Origin: Roseiarcus sp963783175
Lineage (GTDB): Bacteria > Pseudomonadota > Alphaproteobacteria > Rhizobiales > Beijerinckiaceae
NCBI GenBank assembly: GCA_963783175.1
Contig: CAWANG010000035.1
Location: 62,001-126,000, forward strand
Direction of reading: 5' to 3'
DNA length: 64,000 bases
Positions within the stretch are counted from its first letter, which is position 1, and each line of letters starts with the position of its first letter. The position numbers and the translations under genes were made by a program. This document shows positions 46,123 to 54,620 of the stretch, piece after piece. The notes beneath the pieces are model-generated. The model was not told where the DNA came from. It did not search any database and saw only the letters and a list, made by a program, of their open reading frames with translations.

Positions 46123-47475
46123 CTATTCAGCCGCGATCGTGATCTGCGCGTTCGCCGCGGGGCGGTCGCCCGGATCGGCGCCGCGCGCGCGGAGCCGCGC
46201 CTGGAGCCTCACGACGTCGATCTTGTCGACAGGGACATTTTCCTCCAGCGCCAGCCCGGCGGCCACGCCGGCCGCCTCGCCCATCGCCATGCACGGAGGA
46301 ATCTCGCGCGAGCTGCGCTGCGCCGACGGGGTCGCTGAATAATGGCGGCCGGCAACCAGCAACTGCCCGACATCGCGCGGCAGCAACGCGCGATAGGGGG
46401 TGTAGTAGTCGCGGCCGCGCGCGACGCTGTCGGGAAAATGCCGGCGCTGCATCACGTCGCCCTTGGTCATCACGTAGACGCCGTCCAAGAGCCGTGTCTG
46501 GCGCACCCCGATCTGCGGCGCGACGTCGACGACGAAGGCCTTGTCGAAACCCGGCAGCTTTTCGCGGACGTAGGCGACCAGCGCCGCGATGCGTTCACGG
46601 CCCTGGAAGTCGGCTTTGGTCAGATCCTCGATGTCGATCCCGTCGAGGCCGGTCATATGCGGGCAGTTGCACCACACGATGCCCTCGAGCGGCGTCTTGA
46701 GCCACCACTTGTCCCACGAGCCGCCGATGATCCTCTTGGCTTCGCGATCTATCGCGCGGAAAGCGCTCGGCTCTTCGTATTCGAATCGTTCGGCCGCGTC
46801 GGCATCGACTCCGCCAAGCCGGAAGACCGTAGTCACCATGTAGGAGCCGTGGGTGAACGGCGCGCCGGCCGAGGCGGCGACATCGAGGTCGCCCGTGGCG
46901 TCGACGACAATTCTGCCCATGATCGCCTGCCTGCCGCTCTTGGTCTCGCAGATGACGCCGGTGATACGGCCGTCCTCGACGATCGCGCGCGAAAACCAGC
47001 TGTGCAGCCTCACGTCGACTTTCGCTTCGCCGACCATGGCGTTGGATGCGCGCTTGAAGCCGTCGGGGTCGAAGGCGGCGGCGTAGCAGATCGGCTGGGG
47101 CTTGACGTGCGAATGAAAGTCGAACACGCCCCAGCGCGACCATTTGCGCCACAGCGCTTCGTCCGAGCGGCGCTCGGATTCGGGGGGCACGACGCAGAGC
47201 CCGATGCGCTCCATGCGCTCGACCATCTCGCTGCAGAGTCCGCGAACCGAGATTTCGGGACCGTTGCACATGTCGTCGAGCACCAGCACCATGCCGCCCG
47301 AGGCAAGACCGCCGAGATAGGCGTAGCGTTCGAGAAGCGTGACGGAGAGGCCGCTGCGCGCGCCGGCGACTGCCGCCGCGATGCCCGCCGGCCCGCCGCC
47401 GACGACGACAAGGTCGGCGCGCCGCACGATCGGGACCTGGCCCGCCGGCTCGAGGATCGTGTCGCGATCGGTCAT
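46123..47475 (-). CDS. FAD-dependent oxidoreductase (FAD_oxidored type)
   Basis: 450 aa. The N-terminal dinucleotide fold is ADLVVVGGGPAGIAAAVAGARSG followed by LLERYAYLGGLASGGMV. It also contains IVVDATGDLDVAASAGAPFTHG, SWDKWWLKTPLEGI and a C-terminal LLVAGRHYSATPSAQRSSREIPPCMAMGEAAGVAA that closes the FAD site. It belongs with PF12831-type proteins of unknown substrate. It sits between the permease and CoA-transferase genes. Confidence 0.85.
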   Translation of the reverse strand: MTDRDTILEPAGQVPIVRRADLVVVGGGPAGIAAAVAGARSGLSVTLLERYAYLGGLASGGMVLVLDDMCNGPEISVRGLCSEMVERMERIGLCVVPPESERRSDEALWRKWSRWGVFDFHSHVKPQPICYAAAFDPDGFKRASNAMVGEAKVDVRLHSWFSRAIVEDGRITGVICETKSGRQAIMGRIVVDATGDLDVAASAGAPFTHGSYMVTTVFRLGGVDADAAERFEYEEPSAFRAIDREAKRIIGGSWDKWWLKTPLEGIVWCNCPHMTGLDGIDIEDLTKADFQGRERIAALVAYVREKLPGFDKAFVVDVAPQIGVRQTRLLDGVYVMTKGDVMQRRHFPDSVARGRDYYTPYRALLPRDVGQLLVAGRHYSATPSAQRSSREIPPCMAMGEAAGVAAGLALEENVPVDKIDVVRLQARLRARGADPGDRPAANAQITIAAE

Positions 47476-47512
47476 GGGCTTACTCCTTCAGGAACGGCAA
47501 CTCGAGCTCTGA

Positions 47513-48367
47513 TCATCCGGACTGAGCGACATTCCATTTGAGGAAATGACTTTCGAGCCAGGAGATCACGCCGAAGAACGCCGCCGAGAAGGCGGAGCCG
47601 ACGACGATGGTCGCGTAAAGCAGCGGCGAATCGAAATTGTAGGTCGCCTGAATGATGAGCGCGCCGATGCCGGTCGTCGCGCCGATCCATTCGCCGACGA
47701 TCGCGCCGATCACCGAGGTCGCGGCGGCGATCTTGAGCGCCGCGAACAGATAGGGCAGCGAGCATTTGAGCCTGAGCTTGAAGAAGATTTCACTTGGGCT
47801 AGCCGAGAGGATGCGCATCAGCTCCATTTGCTGCGAGGTGACGGCGCGCAGGCCGCGCGTCATGTTGACCAGGGTCGGGAAGAAGCAGATCAGCGCGGCG
47901 ATGGCGACCTTGGCGCTGAGTCCGTTGCCGAGCAAGAGCACCAGGATCGGCGCATAGGCCATGACCGGGATGGTGTGAACCATCACCGCGATTGGAAAGA
48001 ACGCCTCCTCGGCGGTGCGCTGATAGGCGAAGCAAGTGGCGATCACGATCGCGGTCGCATTGCCGATGATGAATCCGGCGATCGCTTCGGTCGCGGTAGG
48101 AACGAGATTGCCAATCAGGAGCCCGAATTTGGCGTAGAGCGTCGCGGCGACTGCGGTCGGCGCCGGGGCGATGAACGGGCGGACGTGGAAGACGACGACG
48201 GCGAGCTCCCAGAGGACCAGGAGCAGGATCGCCGCTCCGACCGGCAACAGACGCCGCCGCCACGCCGCCGAACGCGCCGCCGCGATATATTGGGCCCGCG
48301 CCGCTTCGTCGCTGACGTAGGTCTCGCCGGTTTCGGTTTGGGTCAGCGCCGGCGCGGTCATCAGCAC
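47513..48367 (-). CDS. ABC transporter permease (TauC/SsuC-type)
   Basis: 284 aa with six predicted membrane spans, from LPVGAAILLLVLWELAVVVF near residue 40. The EAA loop region ends GEWIGATTGIGALI, as in nitrate/sulfonate/taurine permeases. It overlaps the ATPase gene by 7 nt. Confidence 0.9.
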   Translation of the reverse strand: MLMTAPALTQTETGETYVSDEAARAQYIAAARSAAWRRRLLPVGAAILLLVLWELAVVVFHVRPFIAPAPTAVAATLYAKFGLLIGNLVPTATEAIAGFIIGNATAIVIATCFAYQRTAEEAFFPIAVMVHTIPVMAYAPILVLLLGNGLSAKVAIAALICFFPTLVNMTRGLRAVTSQQMELMRILSASPSEIFFKLRLKCSLPYLFAALKIAAATSVIGAIVGEWIGATTGIGALIIQATYNFDSPLLYATIVVGSAFSAAFFGVISWLESHFLKWNVAQSG

Positions 48368-49173
48368 GTCTCCAGCACGCGGCGCAGATGCGCCGTGAGC
48401 TCGACAAACTCAGGCGTCTCGCGCTGTTCGACGCCACGCGGGGTGGGCAGCGGCACGTCAACAACCTCGCGCACGCGGCCCGGCCGCGCGGCCATCAGCA
48501 GCACCTGCTGCCCGAGGAAGGCCGCCTCGTAGATCGAATGAGTGACGAACAGAATCGTCGCGCCGGTGTTCTCCCACACCCGCAGCAGTTCGACGTTGAG
48601 CCGGTCGCGGGTGATTTCGTCGAGCGCGCCGAAAGGCTCGTCCATCAACAATAGCTTCGGGTCGTCGACGAGCGCGCGGGCGATCGCCACGCGCTGGCGC
48701 ATGCCGCCCGACAATTCGTGCGGATAGGCCTTCTCGCGGCCCGAGAGGCCGACGAGCGCGAGCAGCTCGCGCGGACTGCGGCCGCCGCGACGCTTGGCGC
48801 CGCCGCCGACCTCGAGCGGCAATTCGACGTTTTCGAGCGCGGTCCGCCAGGCGAGCAGAGAAGCCTCCTGGAAGACGAAGCCGATGTTGCGCGCTTCACG
48901 CGCCGCCGAGGCCGAGGCTCCCATGACCTCGACTTCGCCGGACGTGGCCGGGACGAGATCCGACACCACTCTGAGCAGCGTCGATTTTCCGCAGCCGGAC
49001 GGGCCAAGGAGGGTGAGGAAGCCTCCCTGCGCCACAGTCATGCTGACGCGGTCGAGCGCCGTGATCGCCCCCCGCTCTGTCGTGAAGCGCACCGTGACGT
49101 CGCGCAATCGAACGGCGGGGATGTCGGTCGGGGCTGGCGCCTCCGGCGCGCGCTTCAGGGCGGCCTGGGACAA
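48361..49173 (-). CDS. ABC transporter ATP-binding protein (TauB/SsuB-type)
   Basis: 270 aa. Walker A GPSGCGKSTLLRVV near 53-66, Q-loop VFQEASLLAW, signature LSGGMRQRVAIARALVDDP, Walker B LLLMDEPFGALDE and H-loop FVTHSIYEA are all intact. It energises the adjacent permease. Confidence 0.92.
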   Translation of the reverse strand: MSQAALKRAPEAPAPTDIPAVRLRDVTVRFTTERGAITALDRVSMTVAQGGFLTLLGPSGCGKSTLLRVVSDLVPATSGEVEVMGASASAAREARNIGFVFQEASLLAWRTALENVELPLEVGGGAKRRGGRSPRELLALVGLSGREKAYPHELSGGMRQRVAIARALVDDPKLLLMDEPFGALDEITRDRLNVELLRVWENTGATILFVTHSIYEAAFLGQQVLLMAARPGRVREVVDVPLPTPRGVEQRETPEFVELTAHLRRVLETC

Positions 49174-49185
49174 AGTCTCGTCTCC

Positions 49186-50223
49186 TCAGCCGATCTTCGG
49201 CCGGTCGTTTTCCGTCATCTCGAGGATCTTCGTCGTCATCACCTGGTCGAGTTTGGGCTTGCCGGCCGGGAATTGCTTGAGCTCATCATATTGGTCGATC
49301 TGCGCCTCCCAGATCGCGGGATCGAAGCTGCCCCAGCCATGGTCCTTGGTGCGGGCGGTGAACTCCACGTTGAACATGATCGGCGCGGCGACGAGCTCGT
49401 CGGCGCGTACGAGATTGGGATATTCCTGCACCAGGAGATCGACCGCCTTCTCGGGGTTGGCCTTGGCGTAAGCCCAGCCGCGACCCGCCGCTCGCAGGAA
49501 GCCGGCGATGATGTCCGCCTTCTGGGTCAGCGTGTCGGTCGTCGCGTAATAAGGGAGCGCGTAGAGGCGGACGCCACAGTCCCACAGGCGCAAGGCGATA
49601 TAATCCGAACCGAGAACCTTGAGCGCGGTCGTGTTGGTGATCCAGCCGGTGACGGCGTCGACCTGGCCGGTCATCAGCGGCGTCATGTCCGAGCCGATGA
49701 TCACCTTTTGCACCTGGTCCTCGGCGATCCCGTTCTTGCGCAGGAGCGCCGCAAGTAGAATTTGTCCGGTCGCCTGAACGCCGATCTTGCGCCCGATCAT
49801 CTCTTTTGGCGTCCGGATCGGCACCCGCGGCAGCGAGAAGAACGCATAAGGGTGCTCTTGCGCTCCGACCGCAAAGCAGGTCACCGGAATGCCCTGCGAG
49901 GCGGCGAGCATAAGCGAGGGGCTCGACGACACCTGGCCGACTTCGTAGCGGCCGGAGGCGACGATGGCGACGCCGTCGATGTTCGGACCTCCCGCCTGAA
50001 TGGAGAAATTGATTTTCTCCTGCTCGAAATAGCCTAGGCGCTTGGCGACCACTTCGCCGAGCTGGTTCCCCCCGGTGATCCAGCCGAGTTGCATATTGAC
50101 GGGCTCAAGGCCGGACTGGGCGAGGCCACGCGAACCGATCGTGAAAGGCGACGCGGCGCCGGCGATCGCTGCGGCGGCGCCCTTGAGCAGCTTTCGCCGT
50201 GTCGAAAGAAACCTCTTCGCCAT
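49186..50223 (-). CDS. ABC transporter substrate-binding protein (NMT1/TauA-like)
   Basis: 345 aa. The signal MAKRFLSTRRKLLKGAAAA followed by IAGAASPFTIG carries a twin-arginine motif (S-T-R-R-K-L-L-K), so Tat export is likely. The fold is that of nitrate/taurine/thiamine-precursor binders: MQLGWITGGNQLGEVVAKRLGYFEQ, RKIGVQATGQILLAALLRKNGI and MTGQVDAVTGWITNTTALK. The ligand is unknown. The ATG at 50223 is preferred over the frame start at 50352 because it begins the signal peptide. It is the first gene of the cassette. Confidence 0.86.
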   Translation of the reverse strand: MAKRFLSTRRKLLKGAAAAIAGAASPFTIGSRGLAQSGLEPVNMQLGWITGGNQLGEVVAKRLGYFEQEKINFSIQAGGPNIDGVAIVASGRYEVGQVSSSPSLMLAASQGIPVTCFAVGAQEHPYAFFSLPRVPIRTPKEMIGRKIGVQATGQILLAALLRKNGIAEDQVQKVIIGSDMTPLMTGQVDAVTGWITNTTALKVLGSDYIALRLWDCGVRLYALPYYATTDTLTQKADIIAGFLRAAGRGWAYAKANPEKAVDLLVQEYPNLVRADELVAAPIMFNVEFTARTKDHGWGSFDPAIWEAQIDQYDELKQFPAGKPKLDQVMTTKILEMTENDRPKIG

Positions 50224-50389
50224 CGATCGGCCTCCCTGCGCCGCCACGCAGCCGGCAGAGCTCAATCCAAGCCGGGCGGCGCTCGGCTTTGAACCCCTAT
50301 TGAATAGTGGAGGCCAGGCGCAGTTGGGAAGCGCAAAGATTCGGCCCTTCATTCCGCCGGCGGCGCCCCGTTTCTGGCCGCCGGTCCAG

Positions 50390-52525
50390 CTATGGAGCCA
50401 ATTCTATGACTTCGGTCAGAAGACCGGCCGGATCGGCGCTTTGGCCGACATGGATCTGGAACCGCCCCGGCTCCAGGACGCGATCGAGATTCGCGCCAAT
50501 GAAAGACAGGTCATTGGTCGGGAGCCGCCACGTCACCTGCCCGCGCCCTCGACCCTTGAGGGCGATCTTGCGCACGCCCTTGAGCTCCAAGAGCGGGCGG
50601 GCGACGCTCGCGACCAGCTCGCGTACGAACAGGAACAGGGTCGCTTCGCCGTCGACGTCGCTGTCATTTCCGACCATTAGGGAGACCTGGACGAATTCGC
50701 CTGCCTTCGCCGAACTCGGATCGCACTTGAGATCGCCGAGCGCAAAGCGGCTATAGGACAGGCCGTGGCCAAACGGAAATTCCGGCGTCGCCAGCACATC
50801 GAGATATGAACTCGAGAAATGCTCTCCAGCCCTAGTCGGGCGGCCGGTCGGGCGCTGGGCGTAAAAAATCGGAACTTGGCCGACCACCCGCGGCCAGCTT
50901 AGCGGCAATCTTCCGGTCGGATTGAATCGTCCGGTCAACACGTCCGCGACCGCATGTCCGGCTTCGCAGCCGAGAAACCAGGTCGCAAGAACGGCGTCTG
51001 CGCGCTCGAACAACCAGGGCAGCGTCAGCGGGCGGCCCGAGGAAAGCACGACGACGACTGGCTTGCCGAGGTCGAAGACCGCCTCGGCGAGCGCGCGCTG
51101 GCGTCCCGGGAGGCCGAGGTCGGCTCGACTTGCCGCTTCCCCGCTCATCGCGGCGGCTTCGCCGAGGCACATCACGACCACTTCGGCCCCGCGGCACAGA
51201 TCGACCGCGGCCGAAATTCCATCCGTGCTCTGGCCCTCTATGTCGACGCCGGGCGCGTGATCGATCCGGCATTGCGGCAGAGCGGCTTTGAGCCCTTCCA
51301 GAATCGACACGGCGTCCCGAGCGCGGCCCGCCGACGCCCACGGCCCCAGCATCTCGCGCGACGCGGCGGCCAGGGGGCCGATCAAAGCGATGCGCCGAAT
51401 ATCGGGCGAGAGGGGCAAGACTGCCGCACGGTCGGTCAAGAGCACGATCGCCCGTCGTCCGACCTCGCGCGCCAGGTCGCGACGCTCCGCGTCCCGGGCG
51501 CCGTGCGGCCATGCCGAGCCGCGCCGATAGGGGTCATCGAAAAGGCCGAGGCGGTCCTTCAGATCGAGCACGCGCTTCACGCTGGCGTCGATCTCCGCCA
51601 TTGTTACGAGACCGCGCTTGAGCGCCTCCGGCAGACCTCGAACGTAGATGTTGCTCGTCATGTCGATGTCGACCCCGGCTTTGAGGGCCAGAGCGGCGGC
51701 ATCGGCAGCGTCCGCCGCCACACCGTGGTTCATGAGTTCCGCGACGGCGTTATAGTCGCTGATCAACACGCCGTCGAAGCCGAGCTCTCCCCGCAGCCAG
51801 CCTCTCAGCAGCGGAGCGTTGGTTGTCATCGGCACGCCTGCAAGATCGACGAAAGCCGGCATGACCGCCGCCGTCCCCGCGGCGACCGCGGCAGAAAATG
51901 GCGGGAGGTAGATCTCGCGCAGCGTTCTCTCGGACACATCGACCGAGGCATATTCGCGCCCGGCGGTCACCGCGCCATAGGCGCAGAAGTGCTTGGCGGT
52001 GGCGGCGAGGCTGTCCGCGGCGGCAAGGTCCTGGCCCTGAAAGCCGAGCGTCTTGGCGGCGGCCATCTGCGAGGCCACCCATGGATCCTCGCCCGGGCCT
52101 TCGACGATGCGCCCCCAGCGCGGGTCGCGCGCAACGTCAAGCATCGGCGCAAAAGTCAAGGCGACGCCATCCTGGGTCGCTTCCTCGGCCGCTGAGCGCG
52201 CCGTTTTCTCCCATAGGTCGGGAGCAAACAGGCAAGCCTCCGCCAGCGGGACGGGAAAAATCGTGCGATGGCCGTGGATGACGTCGAGGCCCAGCAGAAG
52301 GGGCACGCCGAGGCGGGATTCTTCCACAGCGAGGCGCTGGACAGCACGCGCTTCGTCGGCGCCCCAGTGATTGAGCAAGTTTCCGATCCGTCCCGCTCGA
52401 ATCCCTTCATTGATGTCGTCGAGCTGGCCGGGACCGGTAACCGCCAGCGTGGAGGGGACCATGTTCAGCTGCCCGATCTTTTCCTCGATCGTCATCATCG
52501 CGAGCAGCGTATCGATGCGTCCCAT
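50390..52525 (-). CDS. GH3-family beta-glucosidase
   Basis: 711 aa with the GH3 layout. The N-terminal barrel contains GVPLLLGLDVIHGHRTIFPVPLAEA, the conserved ATAKHFCAYGAVTAGREY and the nucleophile Asp in GVLISDYNAVAEL near residue 260. The second domain contains RDLAREVGRRAIVLLTDRAAVLPL and VVVMCLGEAAAMSGEAASRADLGLPG. A fibronectin-III-like C-terminal domain follows. No signal peptide is seen, so it is probably cytoplasmic. It is divergent from the SbmA-like gene. Confidence 0.92.
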   Translation of the reverse strand: MGRIDTLLAMMTIEEKIGQLNMVPSTLAVTGPGQLDDINEGIRAGRIGNLLNHWGADEARAVQRLAVEESRLGVPLLLGLDVIHGHRTIFPVPLAEACLFAPDLWEKTARSAAEEATQDGVALTFAPMLDVARDPRWGRIVEGPGEDPWVASQMAAAKTLGFQGQDLAAADSLAATAKHFCAYGAVTAGREYASVDVSERTLREIYLPPFSAAVAAGTAAVMPAFVDLAGVPMTTNAPLLRGWLRGELGFDGVLISDYNAVAELMNHGVAADAADAAALALKAGVDIDMTSNIYVRGLPEALKRGLVTMAEIDASVKRVLDLKDRLGLFDDPYRRGSAWPHGARDAERRDLAREVGRRAIVLLTDRAAVLPLSPDIRRIALIGPLAAASREMLGPWASAGRARDAVSILEGLKAALPQCRIDHAPGVDIEGQSTDGISAAVDLCRGAEVVVMCLGEAAAMSGEAASRADLGLPGRQRALAEAVFDLGKPVVVVLSSGRPLTLPWLFERADAVLATWFLGCEAGHAVADVLTGRFNPTGRLPLSWPRVVGQVPIFYAQRPTGRPTRAGEHFSSSYLDVLATPEFPFGHGLSYSRFALGDLKCDPSSAKAGEFVQVSLMVGNDSDVDGEATLFLFVRELVASVARPLLELKGVRKIALKGRGRGQVTWRLPTNDLSFIGANLDRVLEPGRFQIHVGQSADPAGLLTEVIELAP

Positions 52526-52692
52526 GCTGTTGCCTTACCGTGAGTCGCGGGCGGATGGTCTCGACCCGCCACGCTTCTTAGACCAAAATGAGGCTTCGGA
52601 TGGAGCGCCCTGGCAACGGCCACCCGTTCGCGCGTCAAGACGACTTGGCCCGATCATGCGAGAATGGGCGCGGGGGAGACGGATCGAATTCG

Positions 52693-54523
52693 ATGGCGCA
52701 GCAATCAACTCAACCACCAGACGACCCGGCAAGCGCCGACAAGGCGACGCTGAGCAGTCTTTTTTCCGATTTCCTTTGGATGGCCGCAGGTTTCTGGGTC
52801 TCACCCCAGCGCAACAAGCTCATGGCGTTAGGCGGCGCGCTCGTCGCGGTCGTGGGCGGGACGGCCTACATGCAGATCAGGCTCAATTCCTGGAACCGTC
52901 CATTCTACAATGCGCTGACCAACAAGGATATGCCGGGCTTCCTCTCACAGCTCGTGGTCTTCGGCGAGCTGGCGGGAATACTCCTCGTCCTCAACGTCGC
53001 GCAGATGTGGCTCAACCAGACCTCCAAGGTCGTTATGCGCCAGGGCTTGGTCGACGATCTCCTGGATGAGTGGCTCAAGCCGAAGCGGGCCTTTCGGCTG
53101 TCGAATTCGGGCGTCATCGGCGCCAACCCGGACCAGCGCCTGCAGGCTGACGCGCAGCATCTGACCGATCTTTCCACCGACCTGGGCATTGGCCTGCTGC
53201 AATCGAGTCTTCTTCTGTTGTTGTTTGTCGGCGTCCTCTGGGCGCTCTCGCGGGGCGAGTTCCTGCCTGTGGCCGGTCGCGACTTCGCCCCGCCCGGCTA
53301 TCTGGTGTGGTGCGCGCTTCTCTACGCCGGCGCCGCGTCCTATCTGAGCTGGCGGGTCGGCCGTCCGCTGATCAATCTCAATGCCGAGCACTATGCGCGA
53401 GAGGCTGAATTTCGTTTCGCGTTGGTGCGGATAAACGAGCACATCGACGGCATCACCCTCTACGGCGGCGAAACCGATGAGAGGCAGAGCCTCAACGGCG
53501 TGTTCGGCAGCGTGCTTGACATTTCGCGCCAAATTGTCAGCGCGGTTACGCGGCTGACCTGGGTTACCGCCGGCTACGGCTGGTTTACGATCATCGCCCC
53601 GATCCTGGTCGCGGCCCCAGCCTACTTCCAGGGTAAAATGAGCTTCGGCGAGCTCATGGTGATTGTCGGCGCTTTCAACCAAGTGCAAACGGCGCTTCGA
53701 TGGTTCGTCGACAATTTCTCCAACCTCGCCGACTGGCGCGCGACGCTCTTGCGCGTCGCGAGGTTCCGCAAGGCGATCATGGGGATGGACGACCTCGGCC
53801 AGGCGACGAGCCGCATCCAGTTTGCCGAGGAAGCGGACCCTTCGATCAAGATTGACGACCTTCGCGTCGCCTCGCCCGTGGGCTGCGTCATGCTGAGCGA
53901 GCCGCACGCTAGTATGAACGCCAGAGAGCGGGTGTTAATCACCAGTGAGAACGGCGAGCACAAGGCCGTGCTGTTTCGCGCCGTCGGCGGACTTTGGCCG
54001 TGGGGGAGCGGCCGGATCACATCCCCGGCGCGGAACAGCATCATGTTCATGCCGGTCCGCGCCTATATCCCGCCCGGCACCCTCCGCGCGGCCGTCGCCT
54101 ACCCGACGCGCAGCCCAGGACTATGAGGCTCCCGCCATCGTCAAGGCGCTCGCCGCCGTCGGACTCGGCCACCTCGAGCCCCACCTCGATAAGGAGAACC
54201 GATGGGACCGGGAGCTGACCGACAACGAGAAACAATGCGTGGCTTTTGCCCGGGTCATTCTGCAAAGACCGGGCTGGATTGTCGTGAATGACGCGCTCGA
54301 CGTCCTCGATCCAGAATCACGAATGCTCATAAGGTCGCTCTTCCAGGGTGAATTTGCCGATCTGGGCATCATCAATATTGGCCATGACCTGCCTGACAGC
54401 CCTTTCTATGGCCGCAAGTTGCATATCGTCCTGGACCCTCTCGGGGTGACCTTCACGCCCGAAAGCGAGCACGGAATCCCGGAGGCGACCAATTCCGCCT
54501 CCGAATCTGTTTCGGCCGGATAG
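52693..54523 (+). CDS. SbmA/YddA-like ABC protein with degenerate ATPase domain, interrupted by one extra base
   Basis: 609 aa after removing one A at 54112. The N-terminal membrane domain has about five or six spans and the SbmA/BacA-type motifs WNRPFYNALTNKD near 57-70, NPDQRLQADAQHL and GYLVWCALLYAGAAS. The C-terminal nucleotide-binding domain keeps the fold (LFRAVGGLWPWGSGRI, FMPVRAYIPPGTLRAAVAYP, VAFARVILQRPGWIVV) but lacks the catalytic motifs. Walker A is SENGEHKA instead of GxxGxGKS. The Q-loop Gln is Val (FMPVRAYIP). The signature is LTDNEKQ instead of LSxGEQ. Walker B is VVNDALDVLD instead of LDEATSALD. Only the H-loop His (IGHD) remains. It starts at 52693 (MAQQSTQPP), divergent from the GH3 gene. 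Likely not an active ATPase. Confidence 0.82.
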
Positions 54524-54620
54524 CGATGGGCGCGGACCAGGCGCCTGCGTTGGCTGCCGATGTGCCGCGTTTCCCGGTCGCGCATTTCGGAGGCGCTCCG
54601 ACGCGCGGCCGCGAAGTCAA

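Noticed and set aside
46342..47541. Long plus-strand open frame of 399 codons
   Set aside because: Antisense shadow of the FAD oxidoreductase gene; His/Asp/Arg-rich translation without a recognisable domain.
54406..54620. C-terminal 70 residues of the discoidin hydrolase frame as sequenced
   Set aside because: A one-base correction gives a natural end at 54621, and the extra part overlaps the convergent SbmA-like gene.
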